Source: DASQVO01 sp035640715 (GTDB taxonomy: Bacteria; Actinomycetota; Actinomycetes; Streptosporangiales; Streptosporangiaceae). Taken from it: a DNA stretch of 8,413 nucleotides. The notes under the pieces are model-generated. The model saw only the letters and a list, made by a program, of their open reading frames with translations, was not told the origin of the DNA and made no database searches. Shown piece after piece: positions 1 through 5,085 of the stretch. The position numbers and the translations under genes are program-made. The stretch covers positions 1 through 8,413 of the forward strand of contig DASQVO010000187.1 in assembly GCA_035640715.1 (NCBI GenBank), in the 5' to 3' direction. Numbering within the stretch: the first letter of the stretch is position 1; each line of letters begins with the position of its first letter.

Positions 1-524
1 ACCCACACGCCCTTGCCGTCGTAGCCCCCGCTGACCGCCTTCAGCACCACCGGCCAGCCCGAAGCCTCGGCGAAGCGCTCGACGTCCGCGACATCGCTGA
101 CCGGCGCGTAACGGGGGCAGGGGATGCCGAGCCCGGCCAGCTTCTCGCGCATCGCCAGCTTGTCCTGTGTGAAGCGGAGCGCGGCGGCCCCCGGGCGGAC
201 CACCACACCGGCCTGCTCCAGCGCGATCAAGTGTGGCCCGGGCACGTGCTCATGGTCGAACGTCACGACGTCACAGCCGGACGCGAAGCCGCGGAGGTCA
301 TCCAGCGACCGGTGATCCCCGAGCCGGATGTCCGGCCAGACGCGCGCGGCGCTGTCGTCGGCGGACTCCGCCATCACGCGGAAGCCGATCCCCAGCTCGG
401 CGGCTGCGCGGCACGTCATCCTGGCAAGCTGGCCGCCGCCTACCATCCCGGCGAAAGGAATCCCCGCCGCGGCCGTCCCCGGGTCAGGCGGCATCACCGG
501 CCGCTCATCCAGCTGATCGCTCAC
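1..524 (-). CDS. purK: N5-carboxyaminoimidazole ribonucleotide synthase, N-terminal part (cut by window edge)
   Basis: PurK uses ATP and bicarbonate to carboxylate 5-aminoimidazole ribonucleotide in cytosolic de novo purine synthesis; PurE then rearranges the product. About 174 codons are visible and the C-terminal half lies off the left edge. Seen directly: a nucleotide-binding-like N-terminal motif GMVGGGQLARM at residues 26-36, the PurK-typical TFDHEHVP at about 88-95, and the start of the ATP-grasp domain with TQDKLAMREKL at about 119-129 and GGYDGKGVW at about 166-174. The start chosen is GTG at 524. An in-frame ATG at 494 (residue 11) is possible and would still retain the first motif. 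No good Shine-Dalgarno sequence precedes either, but a TAGGCT hexamer lies 7 nt before the GTG, which fits a leaderless transcript. In many actinobacteria purK sits beside purE, but purE is not visible here. The identity is secure and the exact start is not. Confidence 0.95.
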   Translation of the reverse strand, partial: MSDQLDERPVMPPDPGTAAAGIPFAGMVGGGQLARMTCRAAAELGIGFRVMAESADDSAARVWPDIRLGDHRSLDDLRGFASGCDVVTFDHEHVPGPHLIALEQAGVVVRPGAAALRFTQDKLAMREKLAGLGIPCPRYAPVSDVADVERFAEASGWPVVLKAVSGGYDGKGVW

Positions 525-531
525 GGCCCGT

Positions 532-537
532 AGCCTA
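532..537 (-). promoter_or_regulatory. Possible -10 element for a leaderless purK transcript
   Basis: Read on the minus strand, TAGGCT (TANNNT type) lies exactly 7 nt upstream of the GTG start at 524. That spacing would place transcription initiation at or next to the start codon. Leaderless mRNAs are common in actinobacteria, and no ribosome binding site is visible here. No clear -35 TTGAC-like box is present, so this rests on spacing and hexamer shape alone. Confidence 0.35.
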
Positions 538-692
538 TGAGCAGCCCAGACCTTTTCGCGCATCGCCCGGCGTGCTCGCCCGAGGGCGGCACCCCGGGAA
601 CCCCCGGATACACGTGCACGATGCCCGCCGATACACCGGCCGCTTACCCGGGCCGGAGGCCGGGACGCTGGGCCGACGCCGGCCCCGGCACG

Positions 693-721
693 TTGTTGGC
701 GAATGTTTACACCCGTGAAAT
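693..721 (+). promoter_or_regulatory. Candidate promoter for the permease leader
   Basis: TTGTTG at 693-698 and TGAAAT at 716-721 are separated by 17 nt and lie just before the mini-ORF and the permease gene. Bases 699-721 are also noticeably AT-richer than the surroundings, as expected of an actinobacterial promoter. The -10 is an imperfect match to TANNNT. It would give a leader of roughly 90 nt ahead of the permease ATG at 817. The rest of the 525-816 gap shows no further gene; bases 647-664 can form a weak bulged GC hairpin with no assigned role. Confidence 0.35.
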
Positions 722-744
722 AGCCTGAGGCCTCAAGGAGATCT

Positions 745-765
745 ATGATCAGCGCGTTTACGTAG
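745..765 (+). CDS. Six-codon leader mini-ORF (MISAFT)
   Basis: ATG at 745 is followed by five sense codons and TAG at 763-765, giving MISAFT. AAGGAG at 735-740 sits 4 nt upstream, a strong if slightly close Shine-Dalgarno sequence and as good as the one used by the permease itself. The mini-ORF ends 51 nt before the permease ATG, inside its probable 5' leader. Short translated leader ORFs can control downstream genes by attenuation or coupling, but this peptide has no run of one regulatory codon, so no specific signal can be named. An ATG at 768, 2 nt past the stop, opens a long frame out of register with the permease and is regarded as a GC-rich shadow. Translation of MISAFT is inference from the ribosome binding site only. 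Confidence 0.35.
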   Translation: MISAFT

Positions 766-787
766 CCATGGAGCGTTGTCCGGAAAC

Positions 788-807
788 CGGCTCGCGAGCC
801 GAAGGAG
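788..807 (+). promoter_or_regulatory. Perfect 14-bp palindrome touching the permease ribosome binding site
   Basis: Bases 788-801 read CGGCTCGCGAGCCG, an exact self-complementary sequence. The Shine-Dalgarno GAAGGAG occupies 801-807, 9 nt before the ATG at 817, so the palindrome runs directly into it. As RNA it would fold to a 5-bp stem with a CGCG loop that could affect ribosome access. As DNA it could be an operator for a dimeric regulator. The sequence does not choose between these, and chance palindromes of this type do occur in GC-rich DNA. Confidence 0.4.
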
Positions 808-816
808 CCCACGCTG

Positions 817-2265
817 ATGACGACACGCGACCAGGATGCCGCAGCGGCCGGGCAGGCGACCGTCGTTCCCGGCGCTGTTGTACGCGAAGGCACCTACGGC
901 GAGCGTGTCGTCGCCGTCGAGCCGGGTGGTGCGGAATTCATCCCGCTGAACGAGCGGCACGGCCGGCCGCTGCAGCTCTTCTGGACCTGGACGTCGCCGA
1001 ACATGGAGTTCGCGACGGTGTTCGTCGGCGTGCTCGCCGTCGCGGGGTTCGGCCTGGGTTTCTGGGAGGCGGCGCTGGCCATCGTCATCGGGTCGGCGGC
1101 CGGCGGCCTCACCCAGGGCCTGCTGTCGCAGCAAGGGCCGCTGTACGGCGTCCCGCAGATGGTGCTGAGCAGGCTCGGCTTCGGCTACTGGGGCAACGTG
1201 CTCCCGGCCGGGCTGAACGCGATCACGGCGGGCATCGGCTGGTTCGCGGTGAACAGCGTCAGCGCGACCTTTGCCCTCAATACCCTGACCCACCTGGCCA
1301 AGCCACTGTGCCTGATCATCGTGGTCGCGCTCCAGGTGGTGATCGCCTTCTTCGGCCACAATCTGGTCCATGTGTTCGAGCGGTACGCCTTCCCGGTGCT
1401 GACGGTCATCTTCGTCGTCGCCTCCGCCGTCATCCTGGCCAAGGCGCACCCGGGCGCGCCCCACCACACGATCTCCGGCGCGTTCCTGCTGACGCTCGGC
1501 GCGTCGTTCGGCTACGCGGTCGGCTGGAACCCCTACGCCTCGGACTACACCCGGTACTTCCGGCCGGACGTGAACAAGTGGGCGGTCGCGCTGTGGGCCG
1601 GGCTGGGCCTGTTCCTGTCCTGCACGCTGCTGGAGATCGTCGGCGCGGCCGCCGCCACGGTGGTCAGCCCGGGCGCGGCGCTGGGCGCCAACCCGACCGG
1701 CGCCTTCACCGGCCTGCTGGCCACGCCGCTCGCCGATCTGACCCTGCTCGCGATCTGCCTGGGCGGTATCTCGGCGAACGTGCTGAACATCTACTCCGGC
1801 GCGATGTCGTTCGTCGCGCTCGGCATCAGGCTCCCGCTGGCGCTGCGCCGCGCGATCGTGGCCCTGGTGTTCGGCGCGATCGGCTTCGTCCTCGCGCTGA
1901 CCGGCCTGCACGACGCCGGCACCAAGTACCAGAACTTCCTGCTGATCATCGCCTACTGGATCGCGCCGTGGCTAGCCGTGTTCTTCTGTGACCAGCTGCT
2001 GCGGCGGCGGAAGGAGCCCGCGGTGATCGAGCCCACGCTCTTTGACCGTAGCCACCGGAACTGGGCCGGCCCGGTCGCCATGGCGATCGGGATGGGCCTG
2101 TCCATCTGGCTGTTCTCCAACCAGACCGAGTACGTGGGCCTGGTGCCCACCCACATCGGGTCCGTCGGCGACCTGACGTTCGAGGTGGGGTTCCTCATCA
2201 CCGCGGTGATCTACCTCGGCTGGCACGCCGTCACCGGCCGCGGGCGCCTCGGCACAGCCGCCTGA
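817..2265 (+). CDS. NCS1-family nucleobase permease (cytosine/purine/uracil/allantoin type)
   Basis: A 482-residue inner-membrane transporter of the nucleobase:cation symporter-1 family, expected to import a nucleobase or related compound with a cation. Visible features: a cytosolic N-terminus ending in the family-typical IPLNERHGRPLQLFWTW (about 42-58), then SPNMEF at 60-65, a GFGYWGNVLPAGLNAI segment (about 121-136) followed by GIGWFAVNSV, the strongly conserved WNPYASDYTRY at 237-247, and NVLNIYSG at 321-328. About twelve hydrophobic segments span the rest, and the length matches the family. The start is ATG 817, supported by GAAGGAG at 801-807. The gene is alone on this strand, divergent from purK and convergent with the kinase. 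Substrate cannot be read from the sequence: cytosine, purine, uracil, hydantoin, allantoin or a thiamine precursor are all handled by relatives. Proximity to purK makes a purine or pyrimidine base reasonable, as inference. Confidence 0.88.
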   Translation: MTTRDQDAAAAGQATVVPGAVVREGTYGERVVAVEPGGAEFIPLNERHGRPLQLFWTWTSPNMEFATVFVGVLAVAGFGLGFWEAALAIVIGSAAGGLTQGLLSQQGPLYGVPQMVLSRLGFGYWGNVLPAGLNAITAGIGWFAVNSVSATFALNTLTHLAKPLCLIIVVALQVVIAFFGHNLVHVFERYAFPVLTVIFVVASAVILAKAHPGAPHHTISGAFLLTLGASFGYAVGWNPYASDYTRYFRPDVNKWAVALWAGLGLFLSCTLLEIVGAAAATVVSPGAALGANPTGAFTGLLATPLADLTLLAICLGGISANVLNIYSGAMSFVALGIRLPLALRRAIVALVFGAIGFVLALTGLHDAGTKYQNFLLIIAYWIAPWLAVFFCDQLLRRRKEPAVIEPTLFDRSHRNWAGPVAMAIGMGLSIWLFSNQTEYVGLVPTHIGSVGDLTFEVGFLITAVIYLGWHAVTGRGRLGTAA

Positions 2266-2302
2266 CGGGTGAGGCGCAACCGCTTGACGGGGCCCCATGC
2301 GA

Positions 2303-2328
2303 GCCCGGGCCTGAGGGGTCAGGCGGGC
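2303..2328. terminator. Hairpin between convergent permease and kinase genes, likely bidirectional terminator
   Basis: GCCTGA (2309-2314) pairs with TCAGGC (2319-2324) around a GGGG loop. After a two-base bulge (2307-2308) the stem continues GCCC (2303-2306) with GGGC (2325-2328), giving 10 pairs in all. It lies 38 nt past the permease stop and its right arm contains the stop codon of the kinase gene on the other strand. There is no U-tract, which is usual for actinobacterial terminators. The position between convergent genes supports termination for the permease at least. Confidence 0.5.
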
Positions 2329-3317
2329 CCGCTGCGGACCGGCTGAGCCCGGGTGGCAGGCGGCAGCCTGGGCAGGAAAACGGCGAACACCGGAGGGCGC
2401 TGGCGAACCAGGACGACGCGGCCGCCGTCCGCCGCCGCCATCGTCCGGGCGAGCGGCAGGCCGAGGCCGGTGCCCTCCGGCCGGGTGCTCACGGTGCGCT
2501 CGAAGATCCTCGACACCAGCTCGGGTGGCACGCCCTTGCCCTCGTCCTCCACCTCGATGACCACGGACTTGGTGTTCTGCGAGGTGCGGATGGTGACCGT
2601 GCCGGCGCCATGCATCAGCGCGTTGTCGACCAGCGTCGCGAGTACCTGGGCCAGCCCGCCGGGCGTGAGGTGCGCGCGCAGCCCCCGGTCGCCGGTCACC
2701 ACCAGCTTCCGGCCGGCCCGGCGGAAGGCGGGTTCCCACTCCACCACCTGCTGGTCGATGATCTCGTCGACGCCGTTCAGTGAGGCCGTCCCGGCTGCGG
2801 AGCGGCGCGCCGGGTCGAGAAGCTGGCTGACCACGTCGGCGAGGCGCTCGGCCTGGGCCAGGGCCGCGCCGCCCTCCTCCCGGACGGCGTCCGGGTCGTC
2901 GGCGGCGGCGATCACCTCTTCCAGCCGCATGGACAGCGCGGTGAGTGGCGTCCGGAGCTGATGGGAGGCGTCACTGGCGAGTTCCCGCTCGGCGGTGAGC
3001 AGGCTGGTGACGCGCCGGCCGGAGCTGTCCAGGCCGTCCGCCACCTGATCAAGCTCGGGAACCCCGTAGCGGCGGCCGATCGGCCGCGGGTCACCGGAGC
3101 GGAGCCGCCCGGCGGCTTCGGCCAGTTCCTCGATCGGACGCGTGAGCGCGCGTGAGCAGATCACGGCCGCCGTGGCGGCCAGGGCCACGGCGGCGCCACA
3201 CAGGCAGGCGATGACCACGCGGGCGGCGCCCGCCGCCACCACGGCCCCGGGGACCCCGACAACCAGCACGGCAGTCACCGTGACGGCCAGCATGGTCAGC
3301 AGAAGGCGGCGCCGCAT
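2319..3317 (-). CDS. Sensor histidine kinase without an obvious extracellular sensor domain
   Basis: A 332-residue membrane histidine kinase that should autophosphorylate and pass the phosphate to the response regulator encoded just upstream. Two hydrophobic segments (about 5-30 and 34-54) are separated by only a few residues, so there is practically no extracytoplasmic loop. A HAMP-like linker follows (about 55-108). The HisKA domain has its phosphoacceptor in SHQLRTPLTAL, with His119. The HATPase domain shows the N box LVDNALMHG (Asn232), the G1 box DEGKG (258-262) and the G2 box TGLGLPLAR (283-291). All catalytic motifs look intact. Start ATG 3317 lies 25 nt after the regulator stop; a GGGGG run 7 nt upstream is a weak ribosome binding site. 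Signal is unknown: the missing loop suggests sensing in the membrane, in the cytosol or through a partner protein. Confidence 0.93.
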   Translation of the reverse strand: MRRRLLLTMLAVTVTAVLVVGVPGAVVAAGAARVVIACLCGAAVALAATAAVICSRALTRPIEELAEAAGRLRSGDPRPIGRRYGVPELDQVADGLDSSGRRVTSLLTAERELASDASHQLRTPLTALSMRLEEVIAAADDPDAVREEGGAALAQAERLADVVSQLLDPARRSAAGTASLNGVDEIIDQQVVEWEPAFRRAGRKLVVTGDRGLRAHLTPGGLAQVLATLVDNALMHGAGTVTIRTSQNTKSVVIEVEDEGKGVPPELVSRIFERTVSTRPEGTGLGLPLARTMAAADGGRVVLVRQRPPVFAVFLPRLPPATRAQPVRSGPA

Positions 3318-3342
3318 GCCTCAGCCCCCGCCCGGCCGGAGG

Positions 3343-4014
3343 TCAGTCGCCGCGCTCAAAGCGGAACCCGACACCGCGCACGGTCGTGATGTACCGGGGG
3401 CTGTGGGCGTCATCGCCGAGCTTGCGGCGCAGCCAGGAGATGTGCATGTCCAGGGTCTTCGTCGAGGTCCACCACTTGGCGTCCCAGACCTCACGCATGA
3501 TCTGCTCCCGGGTGATCACCTTCCCGGCGTCCCGGAACAGCATCCACAGCAGGTCGAACTCCTTGGTGGTCAGCTCCAGCTCGGTGTCCCCGTGCCAGGC
3601 CCGGCGCGCCTCCGGGTCGATGCGCACGCCCATCACCACCGAGTTCTCCGCGGTGCCGCGGCGCAGCAGCGCCCGGACCCGGGCCAGCAGCTCAGCCAGC
3701 CGGAAGGGCTTGGTCACGTAGTCGTCCGCGCCGGCGTCGAGGCCGACCACCGTGTCCACCTCGTCCGCCCGCGCGGTGAGAATAAGGACGGGCACGGCGT
3801 GCCCCTCGGCCCGGACCCTGCGGCAGACCTCCAGCCCGTCCAGCTCGGGCAGGCCGATGTCAAGCACGATCAGGTCGATCCCGTCACTGAGCGCGCGCTC
3901 CAGCGTGGCGGGGCCGTCAGCCGTGACATTCACGTGATATCCCTCGCGCCGCAGCGCACGGGACAGTGGCTCGGAGATGGACGCGTCGTCCTCAGCGAGC
4001 AAGACGCTGGTCAT
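3343..4014 (-). CDS. OmpR/PhoB-family response regulator
   Basis: A 223-residue cytosolic DNA-binding regulator, partner of the kinase that follows in the same operon. The N-terminal receiver domain (about 1-118) has the acidic pair Asp9/Asp10, the phosphoacceptor Asp52 in VLDIGLP, Thr80 in LILTAR and Lys102 in TKPF, so it should be phosphorylatable. The C-terminal winged-helix domain (about 125-223) reads LTTKEFDLLWMLF, TREQIMREVW, then TLDMHISWLRRKLGDD and ITTVRGVGFRFE, the standard OmpR-type recognition region. Length is normal. ATG 4014 is the natural start because it places the beta-1 strand SVLLAEDD at once. No Shine-Dalgarno is evident, but TACGAT lies 6 nt upstream, suggesting a leaderless message. 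Upstream DNA is gene debris, so its original promoter context may have been altered. Target genes are not evident; the adjacent permease is only a positional candidate. Confidence 0.94.
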   Translation of the reverse strand: MTSVLLAEDDASISEPLSRALRREGYHVNVTADGPATLERALSDGIDLIVLDIGLPELDGLEVCRRVRAEGHAVPVLILTARADEVDTVVGLDAGADDYVTKPFRLAELLARVRALLRRGTAENSVVMGVRIDPEARRAWHGDTELELTTKEFDLLWMLFRDAGKVITREQIMREVWDAKWWTSTKTLDMHISWLRRKLGDDAHSPRYITTVRGVGFRFERGD

Positions 4015-4020
4015 GGCTCG

Positions 4021-4026
4021 ATCGTA
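4021..4026 (-). promoter_or_regulatory. Possible -10 element for a leaderless response-regulator transcript
   Basis: On the minus strand TACGAT fits TANNNT and ends 6 nt before the ATG at 4014, so transcription would begin at or beside the start codon. No ribosome binding site is visible in the same interval, which agrees with a leaderless mRNA. No good -35 box is seen 17-18 nt further upstream. Confidence 0.35.
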
Positions 4027-4179
4027 GAACGAGCGCCGAGCCGACCGGGCCGCCGGCGGCGTTCAGCCAGGTTGGCAGCAGCGCGAGGCCGTTGGCATTC
4101 AGCAGGCCGTCGTGGATCGCGTACCGTTCCTTCGGACTGAGCAGAAGTGAGCCTGATCAGCCGCACGCCCCGAACGGTC

Positions 4180-4317
4180 CTTAACCAGGAACTCCACGTG
4201 GTCACGCTGGGCATGCAACGCATCGGCGGTGACCACGCACCCGGCCAGGCCCAGGGGCTCCAGCAGCAGCGCGAACTGGGTGATCTCATTGGTCTGGCCG
4301 TCCACGGCCACCGCCCG
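4180..4317 (-). pseudogene. Fragment of an ISAs1-type transposase
   Basis: About 45 codons read AVDGQTNEITQFALLLEP, then LAGCVVTADALHAQRDHVEFLVK. This corresponds to the ISAs1-family DDE transposase core around the second catalytic Asp (VTADALH), where actinobacterial members usually have NEIT, two turns of Leu-rich sequence, VVTADALHTQR and FLV. The full protein is several hundred residues. Upstream in frame there are two adjacent stops (TAA TAG), which are simply the antisense of the neighbouring MerR-like fragment. Downstream, after FLVK, the family match is lost although the frame stays open to about 4099. It is a dead remnant of an insertion sequence; no terminal inverted repeats or target duplication could be identified. 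The 4027-4180 flank holds nothing I can name. Confidence 0.72.
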
Positions 4318-4420
4318 CTATTACAAGCGGATCGGCTTGCTGGACACTGTCGGTCGCACGCCAAGCGGTCATTGCCGTGTCGGCGACAATGACCTGGAGT
4401 GGCTGAGCGTGCTGCGCTGA
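4313..4420 (+). pseudogene. Fragment of a MerR-family transcriptional regulator
   Basis: About 35 codons read ARYYKRIGLLDTVGRTPSGH and continue to DNDLEWLSVLR before TGA at 4418-4420. In intact MerR regulators this is the part of the winged-helix domain right after the first helix-turn-helix: (T)xRYYExxGLL, RTxSGHRxY, then the acidic DLEWLxFLR helix. The beginning of the DNA-binding domain is missing because the transposase fragment starts here on the other strand. The effector or dimerisation part is missing because the frame ends. Two conserved basic/aromatic positions are also changed (GHCRVG where GHRRYS is usual). It is a remnant, not a working regulator. The effector class cannot be told. 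Confidence 0.7.
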
Positions 4421-4842
4421 TGCGCGGAAAGCGACCTTATCCATTTCCGGGAAGATGCGTCAACCGCGCCAGGACTGCAGTATCTCGAATTCCGATATCA
4501 GTGACTATGCCGACGCGGGGGCGCTCGCTGTTTCGTCATCGGCAACACCGATGAAACCGTATGTTTTCTGTCACGCAACCATGTGATATCCGGAGCTGCG
4601 GAAGCAGCCACCGGAACGCCGGGATTGCGTTTCTGGTGAAAACTGATTTAACATTTCATGAATTATTGAAAATTTCCCCGGCCGACAAGCCAAAGGCAGG
4701 CCGCTGCCTGAAGCTCTTGCGCTGAATAGCACTCTGCCGTAACCTATCGACCAGAAATCATCATGCCGATCGGCGATAAATAAACAGGACCAAGTAATTC
4801 TGCAGGCTACGAGCAAGTATACGGTTTCCCTGCCGGCATCTT
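4421..4842. other. AT-rich stretch without recognisable genes
   Basis: This interval differs sharply in composition from the rest. Hand counts give about 35% GC for 4621-4680, 42% for 4741-4800 and 57% for 4561-4620, against an evidently GC-rich background. Short open frames exist on both strands (for example a 43-codon frame starting ATG 4455) but none resembles a protein I know, and none has a well-placed ribosome binding site. Possible explanations are a foreign insertion, a degraded element, or a promoter-rich upstream region for the secreted muramidase. The boundaries coincide with two gene remnants, MerR-like on the left and a low-complexity tail on the right, which favours a rearranged segment. 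Confidence 0.6.
4717..4745 (+). promoter_or_regulatory. Candidate promoter in the AT-rich stretch
   Basis: TTGCGC (4717-4722) and TAACCT (4740-4745) are spaced by 17 nt. A second, similar pair lies upstream: TTGCGT (4625-4630) and TAACAT (4649-4654) with an 18-nt spacer. Either could transcribe rightward toward the low-complexity frame and the muramidase gene. In AT-rich DNA such matches arise readily by chance. Confidence 0.25.
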
Positions 4843-5049
4843 GTGGCGCCCCCTCCGAGCCCGTCGCCGACGTCGGCCTCCCCGGCCCCCTCGCCCACCG
4901 CGGCATCGCCGTCGCCCACGACGTCCTCCTCGTCTTCGTCCTCGCCGGGTACGTCGGCGGGTTCCGCGTCACCATCGCCCACGCCGGCTTCCCCCTCCGC
5001 ATCGGCCAGCACAGCGACGGCCGCACCCAGCCCCAGTGCCTCAGGCTGA
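4843..5049 (+). pseudogene. Orphan Ser/Pro/Thr/Ala-rich C-terminal tail
   Basis: An open frame runs from just after a TAA at 4795-4797 to TGA at 5047-5049. From GTG 4843 on it encodes about 68 residues made almost only of Ser, Pro, Ala and Thr, including a run of seven Ser, with strongly GC-ending codons. This composition matches the flexible linkers or tails of secreted or cell-wall actinobacterial proteins. The first 15 codons of the frame, in AT-rich DNA, look unrelated (FCRLRASIRF). No signal peptide or domain precedes it. The simplest reading is the 3' end of a lost gene. A small real gene, or the misread 5' part of the muramidase locus 37 nt downstream, cannot be excluded. No ribosome binding site is seen at 4843. 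Confidence 0.35.
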
Positions 5050-5085
5050 TGCGCTGGCCAGGCGAACGAGGACGTGGTACCCGTC

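Noticed and set aside
537..728. 63-codon frame between purK and the permease
   Set aside because: No ribosome binding site, no recognisable motif, and it overlaps the likely promoter region. Many actinobacteria carry a GtrA-like gene near purK, but this product has no membrane segments and does not resemble one.
733..1911. 392-codon open frame on the minus strand opposite the permease
   Set aside because: Its product is an Arg/Gln/Glu/Asp-rich low-complexity sequence with no domain. It is the antisense shadow expected over a GC-rich membrane protein gene, and the plus-strand frame is a clear NCS1 permease.
768..1991. 407-codon plus-strand frame overlapping the permease
   Set aside because: It is rich in Arg/Ala/Gly and lacks hydrophobic segments or motifs; it has no ribosome binding site of its own and is an out-of-register shadow of the permease.
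4455..4586. 43-codon frame in the AT-rich stretch (starts MRQPRQDCS)
   Set aside because: The GGGAAG just before the ATG is too close to serve as a ribosome binding site, there is no recognisable family, and such short frames are expected by chance in lower-GC DNA.
4670..4850. Possible c-di-AMP (ydaO-type) riboswitch upstream of the cell-wall hydrolase
   Set aside because: This class is known upstream of actinobacterial peptidoglycan hydrolases, so I looked for it, but apart from a vague TAACCT match the conserved core segments are not present.
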